The notes beneath the pieces are model-generated. The model saw nothing but the letters and a program-made list of their open reading frames with translations, made no database searches and was not told where the DNA came from. This document shows positions 21,021-31,188 of a stretch of DNA of 64,000 nt, one piece after another. Where the stretch lies: positions 1-64,000 of the forward strand of contig PYST01000112.1 of assembly GCA_003049485.1 (NCBI GenBank). The letters are read 5' to 3'. Positions within the stretch are counted from its first letter, which is position 1. Each line of letters opens with the position of its first letter. Made by a program: the position numbers and the translations under genes. The DNA comes from Ophioceras dolichostomum (Eukaryota; Ascomycota; Sordariomycetes; Magnaporthales; Ophioceraceae).

Positions 21021-23107
21021 ATGATACACATGTTTGAAACCCCATCCTTGAGGCTCGAAGAACCATGCGTTTTCTCTGCGAGAGTCTGTTTCTCTCTCAA
21101 GAGACTCCCAATCCTTTACCGGCCCATACGTCAATATTCTCATCTTAGCATCTACCGCCCTCTCAGTGTGGCTAAGAAAGAGATCCGACTTGTCGTCATT
21201 GAGCCCAGCCCGCGCTCGTTTCCGATCCACTGCTCCTTTCGCCATGTCTCTCTTCTCGACAGCGATTCGAGCCCGAACTATGAAGCTCTCTCATACGCCT
21301 GGGGAGAGCCGGCCAGCAACTATAGCATCGTGCTCCAGGGCCGAGTTTTCTCTGTGCGGGACAACCTGTTACACGGAGGAACCTACAGTGGGCCTTTCTA
21401 GGCAGCAGAGTGGGCCATAGGCCACGTCAAGCCCAGAAGGTGCCTCAGGCATCTAGGAAAGATGGTCTATATAAGGGCAGTTGTATTATATCTTCATCCG
21501 GAGGGGATCCTAGATCCTTAAGCCTCCATGAGATGCCCTTAGAGATTATCCCTTGCAATACCACAAGCCCTTATTACACACAAGCCCTTGTAACACAACC
21601 TCCATGACGCGCTTCTTCAGCTTAGATCGACCAACGAGCAGAGAGTGCTTTGGATCGATGCCATTTCTATTGACCAGAGCAACCTGAAGGAGCGCGCCCA
21701 GCAGGTCCAGATCATGCGCGACGTCCACCGTGGCGCTAGGGGCGTCCTCGCCTGGCTGGGTACCTCAGACGAAGATACCGTGAAGGTAGTCGAGACGATC
21801 CCGCAGCTCTTCAGCACAGCCAACACCCGGGCCGATCTTGGTGAGGCTCTATCGCCCGACGGTGATCATCTTCGCGTCTTGTTGCAATTGCTCTCACGCA
21901 CTTACTGGAGCAGGGTTTGGATCTTGCAGGAGCTCGCCGTTGCTAGGCACTGCCGCATCATCTGTGGGCGGATTGACCTTCCTTATGCAAGATTCGTCTT
22001 CGTGACTCAGAATTTCATAAAGGATGGTCTCGTGATGGCACTGACTGAGGTTTATCGGCGGGCGAAGGAGTGGATGCCCTTCCAACACACGGCAGATTTC
22101 GTCAGAAACTACAAAGACCAGGGACCCCTTGACCTACTGGCAGCTATGAGCCTCAGTATTCCGGTCCACCACTCAACCGACCCTTGAGATAGAGTGTACA
22201 CCCTCCTTAGCCTATGCGACGAGTCCGCTAGAACGTCTATTGTACCGAACTACGAAGCGGACATGACGACATCCGAACTATGTATACAAGTGGTCTTGTA
22301 CTGCATCCACAGGAAAGGATCCCTCGATTTCTTGGCGGGAACACGCCTTGTCCGTCCTTTATCGGATCACCCCCTCCTTGTGGCTTCCTTATTTCCGGGA
22401 TCACGCAAAATGGGTCACCGTGGGGTCCGACACACTACGCGGACCGAGAAAGACCACGAGGGCTTGCGCCGAAGTTACGGGGCTCGAGCCCCACGCAGAA
22501 GGCTCGGGGCTTTATAGTCGACACTATCTCGTCAATCCGGGCCTACATTGACGAGGACGAGATCTCGGATACGTGGAGCCTTACAAATCATGTCCGGGAG
22601 ATCCGGAGCTTCGTGATGCATGGCCTAGGTCTGGCCCGTCGGTACCATCAAGGTGACCACTTTGTCAGCCTGAACGTCAACGAAGCCATCGGGTGCACGA
22701 TGGTACACGGCACGCCACCATTGCCGGAATTCGGTTCTTTCGTCACGGGCTTGGTGGAGGGCTCTCCTCTCGAGGAGAAGTAAAGCAACTCATCGTCCTC
22801 GGATTTCGGGGATATGGGCGACATGTGGATAATCAGCCGGCCGGCTGGAGGTACATATTTCGTCACATCTCGAGGATTCATCGGCAAGGGTCCAGGAGGA
22901 GCCCTACAGGGGGATATTGTCGTGGTGCTCTACGGCATGTCACACCCCGTGGTGCTGCGGCGGGTCAGCCAGGTGGCACTTGGTGAGGAATACAGGCTCG
23001 TTGATGACTCGTACCTCCACGGGATATTTCAAGGCCAGCCTCTCCATCAGGATAAGGTTGCAGGAAAGATGGGGAATGTACCGGAGAGAGACTTCGTTAT
23101 CGTTTAG
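21021..23107 (+). pseudogene. HET-domain (heterokaryon incompatibility) gene, multiply disrupted
   Basis: HET-domain motifs appear in order: YEALSYAWGEP, then LWIDAISIDQ, then WSRVWILQELA, then RDRVYTLLSL-type sequence and a typical C-terminal region (YFVTSRGFIGKGPGGALQGD, then a segment ending YLHGIFQG). HET proteins trigger cell death after fusion of incompatible hyphae. The coding region is split by a 229-bp solo LTR (21367-21595) with a 5-bp target duplication; removing both gives a continuous DNLHDALLQLRS-type motif. Other lesions are TGA at 22185 (in the conserved DPRDRVY motif, so very likely CGA to TGA), a frame change near 22360, and TAA at 22781. The HET N-terminus upstream of SIYRPLS is not certain; the first in-frame ATG is 21021. 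No full-length product is possible from this allele. Confidence 0.8.
21367..21595. mobile_element. Solo LTR (229 bp) inserted in the HET gene
   Basis: The element starts TGTTACA and ends TGTAACA, a perfect 7-bp terminal inverted repeat of the TG...CA type found in LTRs. It is flanked by CAACC on both sides (21362-21366 and 21596-21600), a 5-bp target-site duplication typical of LTR-retrotransposon integrases. It contains a TATATAAG promoter-like box at 21468-21475. No internal retroelement genes are present, so it most likely arose by LTR-LTR recombination. The insertion plus duplication is 234 bases, a multiple of three; the frame is kept but the LTR supplies a TAG at 21399-21401. Confidence 0.85.
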
Positions 23108-23257
23108 GTACTTCTCCCTTCCTTCAGCCTCTTTGGCTTCGCTCTGACTTACTTTCTTCTAGTAAGGCAAGACCCACGAGCCGCTCAACCCAATAGCTAT
23201 GTTGCTGACATCAACGTCCCTCCGTCACCCCTTCCTAGCTACCTATATCCTCATTGC

Positions 23258-24111
23258 CTACGAGCTGCCACTACCGGCCGACGTCCCCACAAACACAACC
23301 AACACGGCAGCATACGTCGCAGTTGCCACCAGCGTCTCCACGTTCGACACCCGCACAGCAAATGACAGTCCCAGCGCGAACAGCAGGACGGCCACTGAGA
23401 CGGTGACCAGGCTCTTGGTCTGCGTGGGGCCGAGCGACATGATCAACATCGGTCCCACGAGGAACAGCCCCCCAGTAAGCGACACAGCGAGGCGCACCAG
23501 CCGGTCGACGAACTTGGATACCTGCTTAGGAACCATCCCCTCCTCGTACTCCTTACGGCGCTGCCTGCGCTCGTCCAGCGAGTACGTCATGCTCACCGGC
23601 AGGTGGCTCATGACGGCGGCTCGGAGCGGGTCGACGCCCTCGTCGGCGTCGCGGAAGAAGGCGTAGTGCGAGTAGAACGGGTCCTTGAAATCATCGGGGG
23701 ACATGAAGAAGCGCTCCATCAGCTGCTTACGGTCGAGCATCTCCGCATTTGTGAGGTCTTTCTGTGAGCGCATGAAGCGGTAATCCCTGATAGCCGTGGC
23801 TTGAACTTAACTGTTAGCCGCAACAACACACACTCGCATGGTGTTAATTGAGGAGGGCGAAAACTCTGCATGTAATCATTACCATAATCTCGCAGGGAGG
23901 TCTGCAAAAGGGTGAGGTCATCAGGGGTCGCCTTGCTATTGCGATGGATGCGCGACTTCAGCCGCACGAGCTTGACCCCGAGCTGGGTGATGTTCAGGCG
24001 ATGCAGAAACCCGAACTTGAGGAAGTGGAAATTTTCTTCATCTTCGAGTGACTTTTGGACGTATAGCATATAGTTTTCGCCATCGCGCTCTTCTAAAGCT
24101 GGTTCCGCCAT
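23258..24111 (-). CDS. DUF6594-type fungal protein with C-terminal membrane helices
   Basis: Two exons (24111-23883 and 23805-23258) join in phase across a 77-base intron (GTAATG...CTAACAGTTAAG), giving 258 residues. The first part (residues 1-76) is a charged helical region with a repeated Leu/Arg pattern (LNITQLGVKLVRLKSRI, LTLLQTSLRDY). The second continues with IRDYRFM and MERFFMSPDDF, then three hydrophobic helices near the C-terminus. A helical N-terminal part followed by two or three membrane helices matches the DUF6594 family of filamentous fungi, whose function is not established. It is convergent with the broken HET gene, 150 bases apart. It appears intact. Confidence 0.75.
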
Positions 24112-24529
24112 TCTTAAGAGAGCTCGCGATGCAAATTCCTAGATTGCATGCTTGCATCATCCTGATGACAGCCTGGTCGGGATCCCAAGGGCCTCCGGAC
24201 TCATTGCCTGGCCAACCAAGAGAGTCAACGAACAAGTGCGGGGAAATGGTTCGCGTGTAGCTGAAGTTGCAGCAGGCTACGCTGACATCGCTCCCACGCC
24301 AGTCCGGTCCGGAAACGAGTGCGGACGCCCAGATGGACCTGGGCTGATACTTCCGTAAATGTCCAGCCAACCGCTGAATTTCACTAGTGTTGGTTCGTTC
24401 TCGACATCTCTCCAATATCAAGATCGCCTCTGATCTATAACCAAAAACTGAGATACTATCCCATTACACCCAGCTCGAATTTGCCTATAGCACGTGCGCA
24501 TAATTTCTCAAGGGTTAAAGACACAGATA
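24112..24529. other. Intergenic, up to the pogo-like element
   Basis: Upstream region of the DUF6594 gene. No supported coding sequence; the antisense-looking frames are short and motif-free. Confidence 0.5.
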
Positions 24530-26384
24530 GAGTTGGAGGGGTGAAAAATGTATCCACCCTACCAAAAATCGGTGCTCTACAAAAATTGCCCCCTGGGCCT
24601 CCCAACAGCCGCGACTCGGCATTGGATAAAGCTATTTAAATTTTAAATTCGTAAATCAATTATATTATGGATAATCGTCGATTTCCTGACTTGACAAACG
24701 CAATTAACGAAGTGCTGGCTGGCACGAGCATCCGGAAGGCCGCATTGCGCTATGGGATAGACCACTCCACCCTTGCGCGCCGGATTACCGGCACACTCCC
24801 CCAGCGTTTGGCCCATGAGGACCAACAGAGGTTATCGCGGGTACAAGAGGAGGATCTGATATCATGGATTCTTCGTCAGGAGGCTCTGGGCTACGCTCCC
24901 ACCCATCGCCAGGTATTCATAGCGGCCTCGGCCATGGTAACTCTCAACGGTGATGACCAGCTCTTAGGGAAAGGCTGGACCAAGGGCTTTTTGCGCCGCA
25001 ACGAGGCGGTAAAAACCAAAATGGGGAGGAAGATTGAATATGCCAGGGTCAAGTCCGCAACCCCTGAGAATATCAATATGCTGTCCGACTTCTACAACAC
25101 CCTAGATTGGGTCAAACTCGAGCACATCTACAACGCCGATAAAGTCGGCTTCATGGAGGGGCAAGGGGTAGACGGTCTCGTGGTTAGGAGCTCTGAGACG
25201 TCCCCCAACGCGGTGGGCGTCAAAGCTAACGGGAATAGGACTTGGACCTCTCTAGTCGAGTGCGTAAGCGCGAGAGGGAGAGCCCTGGACCCCCTGGTGA
25301 TTTTTAAGGCTGCCAGCATCCAAGATCAGTGGTTTTCCGACGAGGTCCTCGCCTCCCACCCCTCCTGGATGGTTACCTATTCGAAGAATGGATGGACTAG
25401 CAACAATATTGCCCTGGAGTGGCTAGAAAAGGTGTTTATCCCGCAAACAGAGCCCGACTAGGGAGAAGCGCGGCTCCTGGTAGTAGATGGCCATGGCTCC
25501 CATACAACCGACAAGTTTATGGTCCACTGCTTCCTCAATCGTATTTACCTCCTTCTCCTACCTGCCCACACCTCACACGTCACCCAATCGCTGGACCGGG
25601 GAATCTTTTCTCCTTTGAAAACAGCTTACCGCAAGTATTTCGGCGATCTGGCTGCTTTGACCGACTCTGCCCCCTGTGGGAAAGCTCAACTTCCTAGGGT
25701 GCTGAGCAAGGGCGAGAACTGAAGGGCTGAGCAAGAAGAACATCAAATATGGCTGGAGGGTTACCGGTCTCTACCCCAAGAACCGTCAGAAGTGCCTAGA
25801 TAACGACCTTGTGGCTACCGCTGCCCGCCAGGCTACCCCTGAGCCAAACCCTGACGCCAGCCTCCCTGATATCGCTACCCCCAAAAGGGGCAGAGATATT
25901 TTGGACCTTCTCAGAGGTCCTAAAGACAGCCCTCACAGTCGGAAAGTGCACCAGAAGGTGGCCCACGCTTACGATCATCAAACGAGTAAGCTGGCCTTGA
26001 AGGACCGAGAGATCGCTGAGCTGAGGGCTCAGTTGGAGAGAGCCCAGGCCCGGAAGAGGAAGAAGGTTAAGCAAGAGCCCAACTCTCGATTTTCTTCACT
26101 TGCTGAAATTGCCGCCCAGCGCAATAGGGAACCGGAACAACGTCGAATTGCTGCAGTTGTCGAGGAGGTAAGGGAGGGGTCCTCCAGTGAGGAGGAACGC
26201 CCTCCCGTACGGAGATCTAGGCGCCAGAGACGTTCTACCGCTCGGGCGATGGAGGCATTGGACTCTTATGATGATGGCGATTAATTTGCTATTTTTTTGC
26301 GAATGTTTTGCTTCAAATTTGGCTGCAATCTATTCTTTTTTACTTTGGTGGTCATAGTGGCTCATAACTACCCTCTTGACTCTG
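24530..26384 (+). mobile_element. Decayed pogo/Fot-like (Tc1-mariner superfamily) DNA transposon
   Basis: The body is a pogo-type transposase relic (24667-26284). Tentative ends: left GAGTTGGAGGGGTG from 24530 and, inverted, right ACCCTCTTGACTC ending about 26382, which share AGAGT and GAGGGT blocks. TA dinucleotides lie next to both (24528-24529 and about 26385), as expected for Tc1-mariner target duplication, but the right one is two bases out of register, so the exact limits are unsure. The length of about 1.85 kb fits Fot1-type elements. The 5' untranslated part (24600-24666) is very AT-rich compared with its surroundings. Confidence 0.6.
24667..26284 (+). pseudogene. Pogo/Fot-like transposase, interrupted
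   Basis: The N-terminus has a psq-type helix-turn-helix (SIRKAALRYGIDHSTLARRI) followed by a CENP-B-like second DNA-binding region (GKGWTKGFLRRN). The DDE catalytic core is recognisable: IYNADKVGFMEGQ (first Asp; the family usually has a D-E pair here, but this copy has D-K), LLVVDGHGSH (second Asp) and LDRGIFSPLK (third Asp). The core is cut by TAG at 25459-25461 just before the second Asp, and by a frame change near 25715-25735 where GCTGAGCAAG is duplicated. The C-terminal part (25740-26284) is a Lys/Glu/Arg-rich tail with a probable coiled coil. The protein must be inactive, although an intact copy elsewhere could act on this element's ends. Confidence 0.8.
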
Positions 26385-26594
26385 TATGCAGTCACGATGG
26401 GCTGTCTTCGGTTCGGTCCTTTCTAAGGCGACTTCGCCTTTCAAAGACGACTACACCAGCTAGCAAGGCTCATGGTGCGTTGAAGAGAAGGCCAAAAACA
26501 CAACGGCTACGCAGATCACGCTTTCTGAACATCCAGAGACCCCAGTTAAGCTGCCCCTCCCAACCTAAATCTACCTACTGGCGTTTCTACCAAG

Positions 26595-26750
26595 CAGAGC
26601 TTGCAGTGTAATGTAATGTAATGTATTGTCCTTTGTATTGTATTTCCGGCCTATTCACGTGCGCATTACGTGGTAGTATACCGCACAGGGCAGGTAACGC
26701 GGAACCAGATACAATACAAAAACATTACAATACAATACATTGCAGGCAGT
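26595..26750 (+). mobile_element. MITE-like element, copy A
   Basis: About 155 bp with terminal inverted repeats built on TGCARTGTAWTGTAWTG (left) and CAATACAATACATTGCA (right). The interior shares TGTCCTTTGTATTGTATTTC and AGTATACCG...AGGTAACGC blocks with copy C (46333-46478, inverted) and copy B (51302-51452). There is no coding capacity. It lies about 210 bases downstream of the pogo-like element, but its ends do not match that element's ends, so its helper transposase is unknown. Confidence 0.8.
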
Positions 26751-26887
26751 GAATTAAAAAGTAAGTCCTTTCACAAAACCGCTTCCCTAGACAATGAGCT
26801 AACCAGACGGCCTTCTTGCTGGCCACTTACAATAATTAGTTAATACCATATTAAGAAACAGCTCTTGGTGGGAGGACGCCCCTAGTA

Positions 26888-27430
26888 TTGACAAACCGCT
26901 ATATGTTCGTGGCACAGGTAGCTAGACCAAGCTCGTCCCATTCTGTCGCACCTGTTCGCCAGGGAACATCAACGCTCAACGGCTTCGTAGATGTAACCGA
27001 GACGTACCTGGCTGTGATCGGCAAGAAACAAAGGGAAGCACTGCGTCTTGTAAAGAAAGCCAGCGACTCCCAGACGTTCGAGGCTCGGCTAGGAACCTCT
27101 GGTGGCGCTCCTGGTCGATGGACTGGACAGCTTGCCGAGACGATGTTTCGCCTCGGGAGTTTGAGGGAAAAGGCCAAAGAACACACCATTCTCATTATTT
27201 ACTCGCCCGTCAGACCCCAGGAGCCTATATCGAGGCCGTCGTCCGCTTCGGGGAGTAGGAGTTCACATGATGAACCCAAAGAAGATTTTAACTGTGAGTT
27301 TTCTGGCCGTCTTTCCTTGGGTTCGTTGTTCTCTTATAACATTATGTTCGTATACTACCAGGACCTTAAGAGACATGGGGGAGGCAATGGCAACCCGATT
27401 GCGCTTAAACCGAGGGAGATGATAAGCTAA
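26888..27430 (+). other. Possible degraded coding region, unrecognised
   Basis: An open frame of 180 codons has protein-like composition in its first two thirds (LNGFVDVTETYLAVIGKKQ, then a segment with LAETMFRLGSLREKA). Intron-like signals follow: GTGAGT at 27294 with CAG near 27360, and CTAAC...TTTACAAG near 27430-27457, after which TTAPLVEMYDDF reads openly. No phase-consistent model works, because splicing at the first donor/acceptor creates a stop. It resembles a helical fungal protein relic, but I recognise no family. It may be chance. Confidence 0.3.
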
Positions 27431-28269
27431 CAAACGGCTTTCCTCTCTTTTACAAGTCACGACGGCCCCCTTGGTGGAGATGTACGACGACTTCAAGCTC
27501 ATAGGTAAAGACTTCGAGCCTCAGAGCAGAGCGCATACTTCGGCTTAAAGCTTAAAGGGGCTACGTTGAAGCCGGCTCGGGGCACGGAGGGAATTTGAAC
27601 CGGCGGATGGCCCGCCTGGAGACCGCTCTCGACACATGGGCAGATCGGTCGGCTCAGGTCTGATCGGAACGCCGTCACAGCCTGCTTGAGATAGAAGTAA
27701 CGCGGCATCGGGCGATTAGAAATCGCTCCCGCCAATACTGCGATGACGAATCCGGAGATAACCTCAACCTGCTTGGTGAATACCTTCCGATTCTCGAAGC
27801 GGCGCGAAGTGCCATGCATGCAGTTCGTACTGAGGCCCCACTGCACCACCAACAGCCATCGGCGTTAGTGGGATTGATTAGTAAAACCCCCTTTCAACAT
27901 ATGAGTGAATCCCGCGGGCCCGTTGAGCTACGGCTCATGCCAAACGCTCTGTCCGACGGGCCGCCCCTTTCCCTCCGATCTTTTGAGGCTGCACGGCATG
28001 AGGCGGGACATGAGCAGTTATGTACAGGCTAATAAGGGGTTGGCTTTGGATATTTAAGGGTGTGCGGCCAGCTCCATGCCATCGCAATCTTCCCGTCCTT
28101 CCCCAGGCAGTCGCCGACAACAGTCCGCAGAACGTAAATCGAAAACCCAGCTCTCACCCAATACTTACAGCCTCTTTCACGTCTTACACTGGTCCGCGAA
28201 AGGTCGTATCCCCCTCGGCTCGCCCCATATCCTTGTAACTGAACACCGAACACGAAAACGCAACCCGCG
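27431..28269. other. Intergenic; promoter region of the MDR gene
   Basis: No supported gene. The last 150 bases before 28270 form a C/A-rich leader. A GGAATTTGAACC stretch near 27590 resembles a tRNA T-loop on the minus strand but does not fold (see rejected items). Confidence 0.5.
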
Positions 28270-29606
28270 ATGTCCGTGCCAGCGACCTCGCAGTTCATCG
28301 TCTTCAAGGGAGATGGCAAGGCCGCTATAGAAACGGTCCCGGTCCCCAAGCTCAGGGACGACTACGTCGTCGTGAAGACGGCAGCGTGGGGCATAAACCC
28401 GACGGATTGGAAGAGCATTGAGAGAGCCGGGCCGGCCGCCGTGGGCGCGAGGTCCGGGTGTGACTTCTCAGGGATCGTGGTCGAGGTCGGGAGCAAGGTC
28501 ACCAGGTCGTTCAAGCCTGGGGACCGCATTGCCGGGTTTTGTCATGGATGGTAAGTCTTGCGTTCTTCGCCTTCGAGCACTACTGGTATTTCTTTCACTC
28601 CGCTTTTTCTGCCGTCCATACCCTGAGCTTGTTGTATGACATCAAACACGTAAGATCATAATACTTGATTAGTAGGTACTAATAGGCAATCGTCATATTA
28701 CAGCAACGAGAGTCAGCACGAGGACGGATCGTTTGGTCACTATATCATTGCCAAAGCCGCGATCCAGGCAAAGTTGCCGGACAGGTACTCTTTCGCTGAA
28801 GGAGCCACGTTTGGAGTTGGCATCGGGACTGTGGTAAGTTTTCTCCGATTCCAGGATATCAATGGCTAAATGGAACTAACCGTCTCTTTTCATTGTTGTT
28901 GCTACAGCTCCAGGGCCTTTACCAAACCCTGAAGCTGCCTCTCCCCAACGACGCCGCCGCCATCGCTGCCTCGAAGGGGACGCCAATCCTCATCTACGGC
29001 GGCAGCACCGCGACGGGCATCCTGGGCATCCAGTTCGCGAAGCTGTCCGGCTTCCGCGTGATCGCCACCTCCTCACCGTCCAACTTCGACTACCTGCGCT
29101 CGCTCGGCGCGGACGACGTCTTCGACTACAACTCGCCCACCTGGCCGGCCGACGTGTACGCCCTCACGGAGGGGAAACTCCTGTACGCGTGGGACTGCAT
29201 CGGGGAGCCCGAGAGCGGGAAGGGGTGCGCCGAGGCGATGGACCGCGACCGCGAGGGAGGGTTCTACGCCAACATCATGTGGGTCGACCCGAAGATTATC
29301 GCCGCTGCGAACCCGAAGCTGCCGCCGCCCGTCACGACGGTGGCGTACACGACGGCCGGGGAGGCCTTCGATAAGTGGGGCATGCACTTCGACGCCGTGC
29401 CGGGGGACCACGAGTTCGCGAGCATGTTCTGGGAGCTGGCGGAGAAGCTTCTGGAGGAAGGGAAGCTCAAGGCCGCGAGGCCGATCGTGAACCGCGGGGG
29501 CAAGGGCGGGTTGGAGGGGGTTATGGTTGGGATGGAGGAGCTGAAGGCTGGGAGGGTCAGTGGCGGGAAGCTGGTGTATCTTGCTGATGATGCCCCTGCT
29601 GCTTGA
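28270..29606 (+). CDS. Medium-chain dehydrogenase/reductase (zinc-independent enoyl-reductase type)
   Basis: Three exons, 28270-28550, 28704-28833 and 28908-29606, join in phase (donors GTAAGT and GTAAGT; acceptors CAG) to give 369 residues. The N-terminal GroES-like domain contains WGINPTDWKS and GCDFSGIVVEVGSKVTRSF with FKPGDRIAGF, the classic MDR pattern. The Rossmann part has ILIYGGSTATGILGIQFAKL and VIATSSPSNFDYLRSLGADD. The structural-zinc Cys cluster is absent, so this belongs to the quinone/enoyl-reductase-like side of the MDR family. Many fungal relatives are trans-acting enoyl reductases of polyketide clusters or stand-alone toxD-like enzymes; no polyketide synthase is in the window, so a stand-alone NADPH-dependent reductase is more likely. 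It appears intact and is convergent with the CorA-like gene, 196 bases apart. Confidence 0.85.
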
Positions 29607-29802
29607 GATATTCCGGGAAGCTTTTGATAATGAGCCGAGGGGAAGTAAGACGACATTCTGAAAGCTGGCATCTTAATACGCAGGACACAAGATCTATCTA
29701 ACAGTATTCGAACTAATCTGAAGCAACGACACATATGAATCAGCTTGAATCGCACAAGTCAGGAGAAGCAGATCAGCCACACGAGGTCTATATCTATCGC
29801 CC

Positions 29803-31188
29803 TTATCCCGCAAATGATAACATCCTGCCATCCCGCACGTATCCAATGCCTGCAATGTGCACTGGTGCGTGGCGTCGACCCTTCACCTCCATGATCCTCA
29901 TGTACACTACCCATATGGACAGGACAGTCACAGTAAGACCGACGCTGACAAACAGGAAAACCCTCCAGCGCCAGTATTCGTCGAGATCGATGATGTCTGC
30001 GCTCCATATGGACTATTGGTGTGCAAATGAATGTGAGATGTTAGAATAAGCCGGCAGCAGAGATCGGGGTTTTCGTATGCTTACCGTCACGAGAGTGGGC
30101 GGGAGGAAGACGAGTGTAAGGACCGTGATGGTCTTCATGGTCTGGCTGTCTCTCGCCGCCAGTAGAGCCACGCGGTTGGAGTCCTCGGCGACCACCAGGT
30201 TGACTTTGCTGTCCCTCTGAGTCACGAGGCTGAATGTCTGCGCGTGGGTGTCCGTTAGAACAGCCCTTATCTTATTCCTCAAAGAAGCGGCCCCCCATAA
30301 GGCATAGAGAGGCAATCGTCGAGACTTACCACGTTGATCTGTCCCTTAAGACGATCGATAAGCTCCCTAACATGTTCGGCCTGAAACTCAAACTTGCTCC
30401 GAATAAGCCCGAACTCTTCCCGCACTTGGGCCAGCACATGCTCGTCCTCCCTGACTCCCGCTCCAACTGCCTGCACCCGGAGACCCTCCGCGAAGTCCAT
30501 GGCCTCGTAGCAGTACGTGGCGAACTTGACGGCGAACGAGAATACGGTTCTGCAGTACAACAGCTCCGTGTGGGCCGCGTGCAGCTCTATGAGCAGGTTG
30601 CCGTGGTCAGACAGGAAAGCGGCGCGCTCGAGGCTCAGCTTAGACCGCCAGCTGGAGCGCGTCATCTGCGTGGCCGACTCGAGCTCGTTGACGTCCGTCC
30701 AGAGCCGCATCACCCAGCCGGCGTAGTCGGCGGCGCGGACGCCTAGGAAGGCGGCCAGTACGGCGCGTTCCGGCCGGTTGAAGAGGAGGAGAGAGGGCAC
30801 GAAGTCGGCGAAGCGTCGGCGGATCCGCTCGATCGCCTCGTCCTCGGTGAAGCTGGCGAAGCAGACGGCCGTGTTGTCGTGGAGGTTGATCCTCAGGGCG
30901 CAGCAGATTCCCTCGCTGTTGCGTGGGATCCGGAACAGGAGGGCTAGATTGTAGTAGTATCGTCTGTTAGCATGGCTTTCCGTGGCGGGGTGTCTAAAGG
31001 GACTCGGAGGACATCTCACATAGGGCCTTCGGCTTCCCGGTGGTCTCGTCATAGTGAACATGGCGAGACACGCTGGGATCTCGCGACCCGAACGTGACGA
31101 CAACATGCCTCGGAAACTTGCACACGCTGACCAGGTCTTCGAAGTCAGGTCTTGTTATCTGTAAAGGCTTGTACTTGAGCCGTTTCAT
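29803..31188 (-). CDS. Fungal CorA-like two-helix membrane protein
   Basis: Four exons on the minus strand join in phase: 31188-31020, 30943-30330, 30237-30085 and 30012-29803 (introns of 76, 92 and 72 bases with GTGAGA/GTAAGT/GTAAGC donors and TAG/CAG/TAG ends), giving 381 residues. The C-terminal part shows the fungal CorA-like signature: VTQRDSKVNLVVAEDSNRVA, then SQTMKTITVLTLVFLPPTLV (first membrane helix), a short loop ending DEYWRWR, and a second helix (VFLFVSVGLTVTVLSIWVVY). Classical CorA channels carry a GMN motif after helix 1; here the position reads differently, as is usual in this fungal subgroup, so Mg2+ transport should not be assumed. The long N-terminal domain is helical. It is divergent from the NLR relic at 32855; a second CorA-like gene lies on the NLR's other side. 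Confidence 0.8.

Noticed and set aside
26888..27430. Intact gene model for the 180-codon open frame
   Set aside because: Splicing at the visible donor and acceptor creates a stop, and no family motif supports it; kept only as a low-confidence trace.
27585..27625. tRNA-like T-loop sequence (GGTTCAAATTCC on the minus strand)
   Set aside because: The flanking bases do not form the T-stem, and no acceptor or anticodon stem pairs with it.
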